A DNA stretch of 64,000 nt from Candidatus Altimarinota bacterium (GTDB taxonomy: Bacteria > Patescibacteriota > Gracilibacteria > BD1-5 > UBA2023), in assembly GCA_023260135.1 (NCBI GenBank), contig JALQWG010000001.1, positions 124,001 to 188,000 of the forward strand, written 5' to 3'. The position numbers and the translations under genes are program-made. Under the pieces are notes generated by a model. That model was not told where the DNA came from, did not search any database, and saw only the letters and a list, made by a program, of their open reading frames with translations. Shown here in pieces: positions 51,057-62,551 of the stretch (positions are counted from its first letter, which is position 1; each line of letters begins with the position of its first letter).

Positions 51057-51533
51057 ATGGCAGATACTCAGACTCAAGATGGAACACAGGGAACGAACCC
51101 ACCTATTCCACCACAGGACATGGGCGGAGCTCCTGTCCCACCACCTCCACCACCACGACCGAAGACATCGAACGATGATATATTTCAGCGTTTTCTCGTA
51201 CACCCACTCACCACATTCGATGAGAAGTCATTCATGGATCTCCTCGAACACTCACTCTCACTCTCGACATTCGAGAAGAAGCGTGTAGTGGATGCTATCC
51301 CGACGCTCTCTCAGTTCCAGGTAGATGAACTGGTAAAGGTATTCGAGGATGAGCGCGTCGAGTTCCGCAAGCTCATGCCAACAGAAGGTGAGATCATCAA
51401 GGGTCTCGTCGTGAAGGCACAGAACGAGTGGGAACAACTCAAGGATATCTACATCGAAGAAGAAAAGGCGAATGCCAAAGCCAATGAAGATGCAAAAAAA
51501 GCAGAAGAACTCAAGAAAACTCTTGGAATCTAG
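51057..51533 (+). CDS. hypothetical protein with proline-rich front and coiled-coil tail
   Basis: 158 residues, no TGA. Residues 14-37 are proline-rich (PPIPPQDMGGAPVPPPPPPRP), the centre is a helical unit (FDEKSFMDLLEHSLSLSTFEKKRVVDAIPTLSQFQVDELVKVFEDERVEFRKL) and the last 35 residues form a Lys/Glu/Ala coil. No family recognised. The absence of TGA and the strong bias to CTC/ATC suggest good expression. It follows yebC by 55 bases. Confidence 0.78.
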   Translation: MADTQTQDGTQGTNPPIPPQDMGGAPVPPPPPPRPKTSNDDIFQRFLVHPLTTFDEKSFMDLLEHSLSLSTFEKKRVVDAIPTLSQFQVDELVKVFEDERVEFRKLMPTEGEIIKGLVVKAQNEWEQLKDIYIEEEKANAKANEDAKKAEELKKTLGI

Positions 51534-51537
51534 AAAA

Positions 51538-51563
51538 CAATCGACTTTCGGGTCGATTTTTTT
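51538..51563 (+). terminator. terminator
   Basis: ATCGAC-TTTCGG-GTCGAT stem with T8, after the preceding gene. Confidence 0.82.
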
Positions 51564-51622
51564 GTGTTTTTGGATACAATATACGCATTCTAGAACAACT
51601 TGTCTTGTCCTCAGAATTTACC

Positions 51623-51698
51623 TTTTGTCATCCTGACGAAGGAAGGATCTGCTCCTGAAAAAATAGTACAGATTCCTCCCATCGTCGGAATGACAAAA
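51623..51698. repeat. interspersed palindromic intergenic repeat, short copy
   Basis: TTTTGTCATCCTGACGAAGGAAGGATCTGC at the left and TCGGAATGACAAA at the right, nearly the same as the element at 49057. Its right arm contains the ATG assigned to the next gene. Confidence 0.75.
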
Positions 51699-52574
51699 AA
51701 GAAATATTCTACCCTCTATCTCCTACTTCCTATCTCCTACATCGACATCATCCCATCCGAGCACTCGATAGGCATCCACCCTCTGACATATAGTATTCCA
51801 GAGGGTTTTGATAGTAATATAGTACCTGGATGCATCGTCGAGATACCCGTGAGGAACGACACAGAATATGGTATTGTTGTCGGATTCCGTGAGAGTGCAC
51901 CAGAGAATATGGAAGTGAGAGATATCGTATGAGTTATCACGGAACGAGAGATACTCGCACCATATCAGATAGCACTCATACTCGAGATATCAGCAAAGTA
52001 TCTGATACCGATACATCGGGTACTCTGATTTTTCCTCTCCAAGTGAGTGATGAGGCGTCTCGGGAAGAAGAATTTTGAACAACTGACTGCTCAATCATAT
52101 TACGACTCCACCACCTCACCATCCCGCCATATTACTATCCTCCGAGATTCTATCATAACAGGAGATATACTCTCCAGGCACATAACAGGAGATACTGTCG
52201 TCATCTGCCCGGACGATATCATGCTCTACCGACTCCAACAGGAGCTCTCCGAGTGACCAGACATACTCTATCTCCCAAGTGAATCCACCGAGACAAAAAA
52301 AGCTCAGGCATGGATCGATATCCGAAATAAGAAATATAGCATAATAGTTTGAAATCGGAAGATTCTCTACTATAATCTCGGTGCATATTCAAAAATCCTC
52401 TATCTCGAGGATGCATTTGGGAGAGAATATTTTCACTACCCTATCCGTATAGAATATATCGACATCTTCGACATGATCGACAAACAGTGTCGATTCTGAC
52501 TCGAGATACTCTCGAGTGTTCCACGACTCGCAACTATGCACAGATTCCGCCACTTCGACACACACTATGAATAA
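51690..52574 (+). CDS. truncated PriA-like (primosomal N') protein without helicase motifs
   Basis: 294 residues with six TGA-glycines. The front (YLLLPISYIDIIPSEHS ... LTYSIPEGFDSNIVPGCIVEIPVRNDTEYGIVVGF) matches the PriA N-terminal DNA-binding domain. Later AWIDIRNKKYSIIVGNRKILYYNLGAYSKILYLEDAFGREYFHYPIRIEYIDIF corresponds to the PriA segment around G-x-R-S-A-(L/I)-F-x-P and D-E-E-H. Walker A and the C-terminal helicase and zinc region are missing, and D-E-E-H reads L-E-D-A. The protein is about 40 percent of usual length. The ATG lies in a repeat arm; the frame is open upstream to 51600. The end overlaps the penicillin-binding protein start by 8 bases. Confidence 0.65.
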
Positions 52575-54885
52575 TTCATTCGACATCTACCTGAGGAACC
52601 TCATCCGATACTTCACCCGACTCGATAGAATCGGGCGAGTTTGGTATATTCTCATCGGATATGTCGCTGTCATGCTCGTCACTGTTTTTGGATATACCGT
52701 ATTGGAGCATGATTATTACAAGGCTGTTGCCGACAAGCAACAGAAAAAGATAGACCGCAATCCAGTCTCTCGTGGTACTATAGCATCATCAAACGAGACA
52801 CTCTGAGGAGTACTCGCTGTATCAACCAATCTCGGAACACTCGCCATCGACCCGAGCCGCTCAGGATCACTCGATAATCTAAAAGTATTCCTCGCTGATG
52901 TGATATACTCGGAGTTCTGCTCGAGAGACAGTGAAACCTGTGTGTCGAACATGTCGACATACCTGAGACAAGACCTCTCAGGAGAAAAGGATCTCACCGA
53001 AACTAAACTCAAAAAACTCATACAAGAATACCTCGCACAGAGAATAGCAGAACCGATAACGAGCGTCCACATACAGAGCAATCTCAACGAGGAAAAAATC
53101 CAAGATATCATCAGTCGAGGACATGAAGAGTTATTTTTTATCTCGAACAACCTCTATGTCAATCCAACCAAGGTACAGAATCCGGAGGTACTCGCAGCAG
53201 AACTCGGAACACTCCTCGAGATAGACACAGAGACCCTCAAGTCCAAGTTCAAAATCCGAGCCAAGCAACACCTCGAGATCATACGCAAGATGAGTATATG
53301 AACTCGAGATATGGTCAACAAGCGCGTCACCACAGAGAAGGCAGCAGTAAAAAATGGACAGATAGACGAATTCAATGCCATATACCCATTTATCAAAATA
53401 GAAGACAATCTCGTACGCTACTATCCAGAATGAAATACCCTCTCTCAGATAACAGGATTTGTCGATGGAGAATGACGTGGTCGATACGGAATAGAGGGAT
53501 ATTTTGAGGATGTACTTCAGATAGAGAGTCCGATACAGACAGTGATCAAGGATACAGCATGACGCCCAATACGTGACTATGTATCAGAGAATTCTCTCAC
53601 GCTGAAGAGTGGTGTCGATGTAACCCTCACTATCGATAGAAATATCCAAAAAGAGCTCACTCGACAAGCAGAAGAAGCTCGAGAAAAGTATCAGGCCAAT
53701 AGAGTGTCGATGATCGTCATGAATCCAAAAACTGGAGCAATCGTAGCCATGGTGAACTCGCCAACATATGACGCCAATGACTTCACTGATGTCTATGATA
53801 TGGAGCTCGTGAGCTATGCGGTCTATCCCAATCCAGAAAAGGATCTTCTCGGATATCCACTCTATGTCATCGACACACAGAGCGGGTCATTCCTCGCCAA
53901 TGTCGAAGGAAAACGCCTCAAGCTCAGATGAGCAACAGAAGACGAGATTCGCAATTATGCCATCATGAAATACAAGTTCAAAAATGGATTTGGCGATGGA
54001 AACTACAAGAACGATGTTCTCGCGTCCCTCTATGAACCAGGATCGGTATTCAAGGCATTTACCGTCGCCATCGGTATCGATACTGGCGAGATAAGCCCAG
54101 ATGACACATACTTCGACAGAGGATATGTCGAACTCGATGTCGGTGGAAGTCGACCAATCAAGATAAAAAACTCAACCTCATACTGTCTCGGTCGCCACAC
54201 ATATCTGCATAGCCTGAACTGGTCATGCAATGTTGGTATGATCAATATAGTGGAGAAGATAGGACGATCACTCTTTGCGCAATATCTCGTGGATTTTGGG
54301 TTTAATAGCAAGACCAATATTACAACAGAATGAGAAGTATACGCACAAATTCCTCCATACGAAAAATGGCCACGTGCCCAGTTTTTTAACATGTCATTCG
54401 GACAATGAGTCTCTGTGACGATGCTCCAGATGGCAGCAGCATACTCAGTCCTCGCGAACGGTGGTATATATATGCAACCATACATCATAGAGTCCATGAC
54501 TCATCCAGATGGCAAAAAAATCGAGACAGTCCCAACTCCTCTCAGACGTGTGATAAAAGAATCCACCTCAAAACAGATAACTGCCATGCTCGTAGACGGT
54601 GTACGTAATGGTTTTGCGAAGGATGGTTCTGTTCCAGGATATACACTCGCAGGAAAGACAGGAACATCACAGATTCCAGGAAAATGAGGATATGAACCCG
54701 GTGAGGAATGACGAACTATCACATCGTTTTGAGGATATGGTCCTGCCGTCAATCCAAAATTCGTCCTCATCGTGAGACTCGATAGGCCCCGTACATCTCA
54801 GTGGTCAGAGGCGACATCTTCACCAACATGGCAAAATGCTGCCCGCTATCTCCTCGAGTATTACAAGGTTCCTAAAAATAAATAA
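52567..54885 (+). CDS. class B penicillin-binding protein (transpeptidase, PBP2/FtsI type)
   Basis: 772 residues with about 12 TGA-glycines. N-terminal TM (VWYILIGYVAVMLVTVFGYTVL, residues 25-46), a dimerisation-type domain, then the transpeptidase domain with S493-V-F-K496, S553-C-N555 and K697-T-G. FVDGEGRGRYGIEGYFEDVLQ is the usual PBP2/FtsI 'G-x-x-G-(x)-E' element. There is an insert near residues 395-465. It cross-links septal or side-wall peptidoglycan; the sequence alone does not settle FtsI versus MrdA. Its start overlaps the PriA-like stop. Confidence 0.92.
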
Positions 54886-54909
54886 AAGTCCTAATTTTAG
54901 GACTTTTTC
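54884..54909. terminator. bidirectional terminator
   Basis: AAAAGTCCTAA/TTAGGACTTTT. It overlaps the stop codon of the penicillin-binding protein (54883-54885) and contains that of uvrA (54897-54899). Confidence 0.87.
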
Positions 54910-57755
54910 TTTTTCTCTCGGATGTCGATATATCGTCTCAGTGCCTTGGCCGTATAACTCTCTTCAACAGAGAGTATCTTGTCTCTCGGCCCAGCAAATA
55001 CGAGATTACCACCACGATCGCCACCCTCAGGGCCTATATCGATGATAGCATCAGCATTGGCGATGATGTCGAGATTGTGTTCGATGACGAGGACACTATT
55101 GCCTTTCTCAACGAGCTTGTCGAGGATGTCGAGGAGTTTTTGCACATCGGAAAAGTGGAGTCCCGTAGTCGGCTCATCGAGTATGTAGAGAGTCTTCCCT
55201 GTCGATCTCTTGGCGAGATCGAACGCGAGCTTGATACGCTGAGATTCACCTCCTGAGAGTGTCGGAGCAGATTGTCCGAGTTTGATATATCCGAGTCAGA
55301 CATCGAGGAGAACATCGAGTATACGCTTGATACGAGGAAAAGCTGAGAAAAATTCACTCGCATCTTCTATCGTCATATCGAGTACTTCTGCGATATTTTT
55401 TCACTTGAACTGTACCTGGAGAGTCTCTGTATTGTATCTTGTCCCCTGACATGCCTCACATTCGACATAGACATCCGGGAGAAAATGCATCTCTATCTTC
55501 TTGGTTCCACTTCACTCACATATCTCACAACGCCCACCACGAGTATTGAACGAGAATCTTCCAGGTCAGAATCCACGCTTCTGTGCATCGAGAGAAGCAG
55601 CAAATACCTCACGAATATAGGTAAATACACCAGTATAAGTGGCGATATTGGAATGTGGCGTCTTCCCTATTGGGGATTGATCGATGATAATTGCCTTGTC
55701 GATGTTCGACATACCATCGATTCTATCGTGTCGACCAACTGGGAGAGAACTCTTGTTGAAGTGATTGAGAAGAGCCTGAGAGAGTATATCCATGACAAGT
55801 GAGGACTTCCCCGATCCTGATACACCCGTAACCACTGTCATACATTCGAGAGGGATACGTACATTGATATTTTTGAGATTGTTCTCACTGGCATTATATA
55901 TCTCGATGAATTCTTTTGGTTTCTTCGACATGGGGTGTCGACGTTCGACATTTTTCTTGCAGGCGAGATAGAGGGCAGTCTCAGTCTTGCTCGAGAGAAG
56001 ATCATCGTATGTACCAGAGAATAATACTTCGCCACCATGTACGCCAGCACCAGGACCAATGTCGATGATATGATCACTCTCACGCATGATATCTTCGTCA
56101 TGTTCGACAACCACCACGGTATTCCCGATTGTTGCAAGTCGCTTTAGATTGGCGATGAGCATATCGTTGTCACGTGGGTGGAGACCAATAGATGGCTCAT
56201 CGAGCACATAGATAATACCCTCAAGACGCGTACCTATCTGTGTAGCGAGTCTGATACGCTGAGACTCACCTCCAGAGAGGGTGTTGGCACGACGAGAGAG
56301 TGTCACGTAGTCGAGTCATACTCCCGAGAGGAACTCGAGTCTTTCTCTGATATTTTTGAGAACTGGTTTTGCTATATATTCTTGTTCCTTCGTGAGAATG
56401 AGCTTTTCAAAAAAATATATTGATTCTTCGACAGACATCGACACAAGTTCGCCAATATTTTTTCCATGAATTCTGACAGCAAGATAGTCGCGCTTGAGTC
56501 TATACCCCTGACACGATCGACATACTTGTTCGGTGGCGAATGCCGATATTCTCTTAAAAAATGCATCCGTACTACTCTCAGCCTCCATGAATCTCCGTTC
56601 CAGATTCGGGATGAGTCATTCATATCGAGATCTATGTATTTTTCCTTCAGAACCCTTTGATACATAATTCATCTCAAAATAACCAGGAACACCGAAAAGA
56701 ATTTTCTTCCTATCTTTTTCTGAGAGCTTTTTCCATGGAGTATTGATATCTATCTTTTCTGTTTTGCACACAGATTCGAGGAGGAGTGAGTAATATGGAT
56801 GGTTCTGCCAGGGGAGGAGGCACCCTTCGGCGAGAGTGAGATTTTCACTCGTTACATCTTTTTCGAGGAATGTTGTCGACGAACCAAGTCCATGACAGAC
56901 TTCACATGCACCATGATGCGAATTGAATGAAAAATGAGACAGATTGAGTTCCTCAAGGTGGTAGTCACAATGAGGACAGGACGCATGCGTGGAGAAGTGT
57001 GCAAAACTATCAGAACTATCCTCTCAGAGAAAATAAAGTGAAACATATCATGCTCATTTCTCCAGAGCAATACGGAGTGAGTCTGTGAGACGAACAGAGA
57101 ATGTATCATCTTTTTTGAGCACAAGACGATCTACGACAACATACACCTTGTCCGTTACTATTACATCTTCGACATCGTCTGCCACTGAGTAGACAACTTC
57201 GCCAATCTGGTATCTGACAAATCCCATATCTGTTACTTCTGTCGATATTTGCTTGAGAGTTTTTTCCTGATTTTCTTTTGATTTGAGAGGAATCAGTATA
57301 TGAAACTTCTGTCCTTCGCCATACTTCGACACAACTTCGACAATATCTTGTACACTCTGTCGAGCGAGGGATACATCAGGATGATTCGGACAATGTGGAG
57401 TCCCTATGCTAGCATAGAGAAGCCTGTAAAAATCATATATCTCTGTAATAGTTCCAACGGTTGAACGAGGATTGTTCGAAACGGTTTTCTGGTGAATGGC
57501 GATGGTTGGCGATAATCCACGAATCTCTCGGACTCGAGTGGCATCAGAGATATCTGAGATAATCATGCGAGCATAGGTCGAGAGTGACTCGAGATATCGC
57601 TTCTGTCACTCTGCGTAGAGCGTATCAAATGCAAATGAAGACTTTCCAGAACCAGAAACACCCGTCACAACAGTAAGGGTATTTTTAGGAATTAAGACGG
57701 ATATATTTTTGAGATTATGTGTCTCTGCTCCGATGATTTCTATATTTTCTGACAT
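54897..57755 (-). CDS. uvrA: excinuclease ABC subunit UvrA
   Basis: 952 residues with several TGA-glycines. Two ABC modules: Walker A GVSGSGKS at 32-39 and again [15 protein letters not shown] in the second half; signatures [18 protein letters not shown] and [26 protein letters not shown] and D-E-P-T-T-G-L-H Walker B sites. Zinc clusters: CPHC ... CEVC, CRSC and [16 protein letters not shown] ... CEAC. UvrA finds bulky DNA damage with UvrB. Full length and intact. First stop within the shared terminator. Confidence 0.96.
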
Positions 57756-57757
57756 AA

Positions 57758-58405
57758 TTAGGATGAGATATTAGATGAGAGAAATACTCCGATGATATGG
57801 CAATAAGGATTGTGTAACTTGAAAACACGAGCACATTCATGAACCGTTGCCCCTGTCGAGATAACATCATCGATGAGGATGACTGTTTGGGGGATTATAA
57901 CATTTGGATTTCTCATTGTAAACCGATTCTTTCTATTTTCAAGTCTTTTTTTACGAGAGAGGTGTGATTGTCTCTGGGAGAATAATGTCCCGAGAAACTG
58001 AACATACGGAATTCCCGTCTCTCGTGCAAGTCTCTTTGCAATATAGTCCATATGATCAAATCATCGTATTCCATATCGTGTCCAGTGCATCGGAACAGTT
58101 GATATAACTACTTCTCAGGAATTACTAGTATCTATCTCCGAGAGAAGACGCGCAAATATATCGACAAATATATCGACATATTCTCTGTGGGAATGATATT
58201 TATAGAGTTCCAAGGCCTTCTCGATATCATGGTACTCACATGCGACGAGAATCCTATCGAGATAAAAACCAGGAAAATCAACACGATAGTGCTCTATTCT
58301 GTCCTGTATATGTAAAGTCATTCTCTCGTGTATTGGTGATTCTTCGACAAATACATCGACAATAAATCGCCAAATCCTGTCGAAAATGTCGAAGATTATT
58401 TTCAT
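57758..58405 (-). CDS. comF: ComF-family phosphoribosyltransferase-like protein
   Basis: 215 residues. The PRTase part is typical of Com[52 protein letters not shown] (P-V-P-L-H-x-x-R-x-x-x-R-G-F-N-Q), [20 protein letters not shown] and the PRPP loop [18 protein letters not shown]. The N-terminal zinc finger (C-x-x-C) of many ComF proteins is not seen. The ATG at 58405 was chosen because it overlaps the pepA end as ATGAAAATAA. ComF is needed for DNA uptake. It lies three bases before uvrA. Confidence 0.85.
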
Positions 58406-59811
58406 GTCGACTGACCAAGAGATATGAGGTATTCTGAGAGAATCTTCACTCACCAACCAGTTCCCCCTTTGGGCATATATCACCATGTAGTCTCGCGGTA
58501 TGCAGGACCGGCTATATCAAGGTGTGTGAGCTTGGCATCTCACTGAAAATACGAGAGAAAAGCCCCACCAATAGATGATCCAGCCTTTTCAGAACGTGCA
58601 ACATTCTTAAGATCAGCTATATCTGCCTTAAGTGATTTTTTGAGTTTTTCATTTAGTGGGAGTCTCCAGAGTTTTTCATATGGGGTTTCATGGTTCATGA
58701 GTCCGCCAATCATCACCTCATCATCACCCATAATTCCTGCTATATCATGTCAGAGAGCATATATACATGCACCAGTGAGTGTCGCCATAGTGACAATATG
58801 TTGAGCCTTGAGGTTTTTTTCTACATAGGACATCACATCTGCGAGCACGAGACGACCCTCAGCATCAGTATGATGTATCTCAATCGTTGTACCATTATAG
58901 GCTGTATAGATATCGAGGGGCTTAAATGCTTCATCTCCAGTCATATTCTCCGTGAGACCAACAGCTACAGTGAGATCAATAGGAAGTGATGGGAGGCCAT
59001 CGAGATATCGTGCAACACCGATCATACCAGCAGCACCAGACATATCACACTTCATATCGAGCATTGCTGTATCAGGCTTGATCTGGATACCTCCAGCATC
59101 GAATGTTACCCCCTTACCCACAAGTGCATATTTTTCAGTTTTTGGTGGATTTTTCGGCTTGAGGACAACCATGTATGGAGGTTTTGCGCTTCCTGCCCCT
59201 ACTGCGAGGAGGAGATTACAGCCGAGCTTTTCGAGTTCTCTTTTATCAAAAACCTGTACCTCAAAATGATTCCATTTTTCCCCAAGAATCTCTTGTACCA
59301 TTCGCTCTGGATTCATATCTCTCGGTGGCATATTAATCATATCCCTAGCCCAGAATATAGCATCATAGAGGGGTTTTTTTGTCTCAAGCACGCCTCTCAT
59401 ATCATCTGATGATACAAGGAGTGAAAGAGATATTTCTTTTTTCTTTGAGAGATATGTCTGATACTTATAATTTGTGAGTGTGAGTGCTTCATAGACGACT
59501 TCTTCATCGCTCGCAGGTATATAGAGTGTTTTATCCTCAAGTGTACGAAAAAAATCACATCGAGCATCGAGAAGATCCTTCATATCAGGGAAAAAAAGTA
59601 TAATTGTCTGATCTTTTTTATGATATGAGAGTGTTTTTTTACGATCTTCTGCTTTTTTCGTGAGATTATTGGTGGCTATATCATGGGAATATCCTGGGAT
59701 ATCTTGTCATGCGAGTATATTGAGGTTTTTTTCATCCAGAATCTCGTAAACAATAGTTGTATAGAGGGAATTATCTATAGTTGTAACGATGTTGGTAGTT
59801 GTGTGTGACAT
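58396..59811 (-). CDS. pepA: leucyl aminopeptidase (M17 family)
   Basis: 471 residues with about nine TGA-glycines. The C-terminal catalytic domain is complete: VGKGVTFDAGGIQIKPDTAMLDMKCDMSGAAGMIGVARYL, then NGTTIEIHHTDAEGRLVLADVMSYVE (metal ligands D and E of N-T-D-A-E-G-R-L, first position His-His here), and the end GGTGWGVKILSEYL. The N-terminal domain is divergent. It is a two-metal aminopeptidase. The stop is TAA; one codon before it a TGA-glycine marks the overlap with comF. It follows the 390-residue membrane protein by three bases. Confidence 0.92.
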
Positions 59812-59814
59812 AGA

Positions 59815-60987
59815 TTATTTGATACGAAGACGGAAATACGAGAGAAACAAAAGAAAACCAAGGAGAAATATAGAGAGTGAGAGTATATAATAAAACATTC
59901 ATCACCACCCTATAAACAGGAGCACATAGAGAGAGAATAAGACACTAAATCCTATACTCGAATAATGGAGTGATTTGAAATCATATAGAAATTTTTCTTC
60001 CCAAAAATATGTATTTCAGATAATACAGAGCGGGAGAAAAAATATAAAAAGAAGTGTGGAAAGGAGGGATGTACTCGTCATGAGTGATGAGAAGACGAGA
60101 GAATAGAGAAAAAATATACCAAAAAGCGCAGAGAAGAGCGCTATATAATTAGAAAATCGGATATGAATCAAAAAGAGAAATGCAATTCCTATGAGGAGAA
60201 ATGGGTAAAATCCAGCATCAAAGAAACTCCCTATAATACTTGCAATATATGATACCATAAACCCTATGAGAACATATACCTTGGAAATAGGCAGGAATGA
60301 ATCAAAAAATGAAAATCTCGGCATACCCTCAAACAAAATGATAGCAATAATACCAAATGAAAAAAGAAGAAAACTATATGATACGCTCGAGAGAGTGAGT
60401 ACAGAGAGGAGAAATGGAGAGAACATCACCATCCATAAAAATCCCTGAAAGAAGAGAATGTCAGGAGAGATGTTGTGTCGAAAATAAAACAAAGAGAAGG
60501 CTATACTCACTAAAAGAAGTACTATTGTTGATAGATTCACTACACTTACCGAGAAAAATGACACGAAAACAACAGAGAAGAGTATTGCATAAGTGGCAAT
60601 GAGATGAATCTTGGCAATATCAAAAAATATATCATTATTCCAATCAAATGCGAGTATATAGAGGAAAAATACGCAGTATACGAGTATAAAAAAGAGAATA
60701 TTATAATGAAATGATGTGAAAAAATCTCCAGTAACAGCAAATAAGAGAAAAAATCCAGCTATATAAAAGAATACCATTGGGAGAAGGAGAGAGTTCTCGA
60801 GAGAAAATGATATTTTTGAGAGAGAAAAAGTTGGAAAATTGGTATCCTTTTTTGAGAAAAAAATTGGTGAAAAATAGAGAAGAAAAAACAAAAGTAACAA
60901 TATAAAAATACCCTCCAGTATATAATACCCAAGAAAGTGAACAATTCCTATAAATATACCATGTAAAAGTATGAGTATGAAATACAT
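59815..60987 (-). CDS. polytopic membrane protein, about ten to twelve TM segments
   Basis: 390 residues, two to three TGA-glycines near the C-terminus. Nearly the whole chain is hydrophobic (for example FIGIVHFLGYYILEGIFILLLLFFLLYF; VLIGFMVSYIASIIGSFFDAGFYPFLLIGIAFLFLI) with short polar loops. No family recognised. The start codon follows the TAG of the upstream gene directly (TAG-ATG), so the two are coupled. AT-rich, Phe/Ile-rich composition reflects the membrane character. Confidence 0.78.
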
Positions 60988-62331
60988 CTAGAAGTTGATA
61001 GAAAGAAACATAAATACTACATATATAACTGGGAGTGAGAGAAAAAACGCCCACAAACTTCTCGTAAAAGAAAAAATAAGTGCTAATGAGGAAAAAAGTG
61101 TAATATAGAGAATGGATTTATTTTCTTGATACGCAAAACTCAGGACTCAGAATTCCCTTCAGATCTGTAAAAGTATAAAAAAAAGAATATACAAACAGAG
61201 AATATATGACCCTATTCGAGCAATATAATCAAGTGAATCTGTAAATACTTCGACATAGTATCGGAATCATTTTACAACCTTTGTATATGATATATTTCTA
61301 TTATGGATACGATTATCAATAATTTGAATATTTTGTTGAAGGAGTTTTCTTTTGAGCCAGAGTCTTTTGAGATTTTTCCACTGAAACATAATTGCAGACT
61401 TCAATATCTGTCTGTCATTTTTACTATGGATTTCCTTGTATATTGCGAGTTCTCTCTGGTTTTTATAAAATATAAATGAATTTGTATCAACTTTTTTACT
61501 TTCCTTTTTTTCTTCTTTTTTAGAAAATCGAGAAAGAGCATCTGTAATACTTTTTCAGATATCGTTTTTTTGAGTAACCTCGATTCTATCATTAGATCCT
61601 ATTTGCTTTAGGAGAGCATTTGTCTCCTGGAGAAACTTCTTTTTTTCTTCTTCTTTTCCTGTCTTTACAAGATCGAGTTTTATCTCACCAACTGTTTTAA
61701 GAGAATTTTCTACAACAAGTTTTATTTTTCAAATATTGGAACTTCATTTTGTCTGAACAAGTGTTCTCATGATATCCTCAAGTTCTGATTTTCTATCAAG
61801 ACTGAGTATATTATGATACTTGAGTATAAGATTCTGTATATCCTCGATGGTAGAATCGATAATTATACCATATTGCTCAACCTGTCTGAGTACTTCTGGA
61901 GATATTTCTTGGAGCTCCATTTCATCCTTTGTGAACTTTACTTCATCAATATCTTCACCAACAGATTGTTTATACATCCTATAGCTATCACGAACCTTTG
62001 CTGTGATTACCTTTTTCTGTTCTTCTTGCATTCATTCATTTGTGTATATATACACAACATCATATCAGAGGTCATCTACGAGTTTTTTATATGATTTAAA
62101 AACATCATCTGATTGTATTTTTCCTGTTTTTATCTGTCAATTTACACGTATATCAAAATAAAAGAAATTTGTTTTGATATCAACTGGGGCAACTCAGACA
62201 GTATTTTCACGAAGCTCCATAATAGAATACCCCTGTCCATGGAGGATTGCACGAGCATCTTCGATGTTATTTGCTGTGAGCGAGAGTGTGAGTTTTTTAT
62301 TCGCTTTTGAAGCAATAGCCTGGAATTGCAT
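60988..62331 (-). CDS. membrane-anchored helical protein with GspF-like N-terminal strand motif
   Basis: 447 residues in one frame with seven or more TGA-glycines; it would look like two unrelated ORFs in the standard code. Residues 1-45 (FQAIASKANKKLTLSLTANNIEDARAILHGQGYSIMELRE) resemble the small N-terminal domain of GspF/PilC platform proteins (A-x-A-x-s-x-x-e-A-x-x-x-L-x-x-x-G-y-x-v), but the GspF helical core is absent. The middle is a long charged coil (about 120-320), and the C-terminus has three TMs (SYILCLYILFFILLQIG; ILYITLFSSLALIFSF; WAFFLSLPVIYVVFMFL). It stands in an operon with a small acidic protein, the polytopic protein and pepA. Confidence 0.75.
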
Positions 62332-62332
62332 A

Positions 62333-62551
62333 CTAGATGAGCTGTGAAGAGAATGGAACTATTGTTGATGTATTTTCATGAATCTGTGATTGTATTTTCT
62401 CATAAAATAGAGTAAAATCAGTATCATCAAGAATCTCAAGTGCTAGTATATATAATTCTTTTTCTTCTTCTGATATATTGAGTTTATTTATTATCTCTTT
62501 GAGGAAAATATTTTTTTGTTCTCGTGATGTAAAAATTCAGAACAGAGCCAT
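62333..62551 (-). CDS. small hypothetical protein
   Basis: 72 residues with one TGA-glycine at residue 5. Helical and acidic (FLKEIINKLNISEEEKELYILALEILDDTDFTLFYEKI). No family recognised. Its TAG stop is one base before the ATG of the next gene (TAG-T-ATG), so it begins the operon that runs down to uvrA. Confidence 0.68.

Noticed and set aside
61401-61592. 63-residue minus ORF near 61.4-61.6 kb as a separate gene
   Set aside because: It lies in another frame than the 447-residue gene, which runs through here with several TGA-glycines and ends at a stop directly joined to the next gene.
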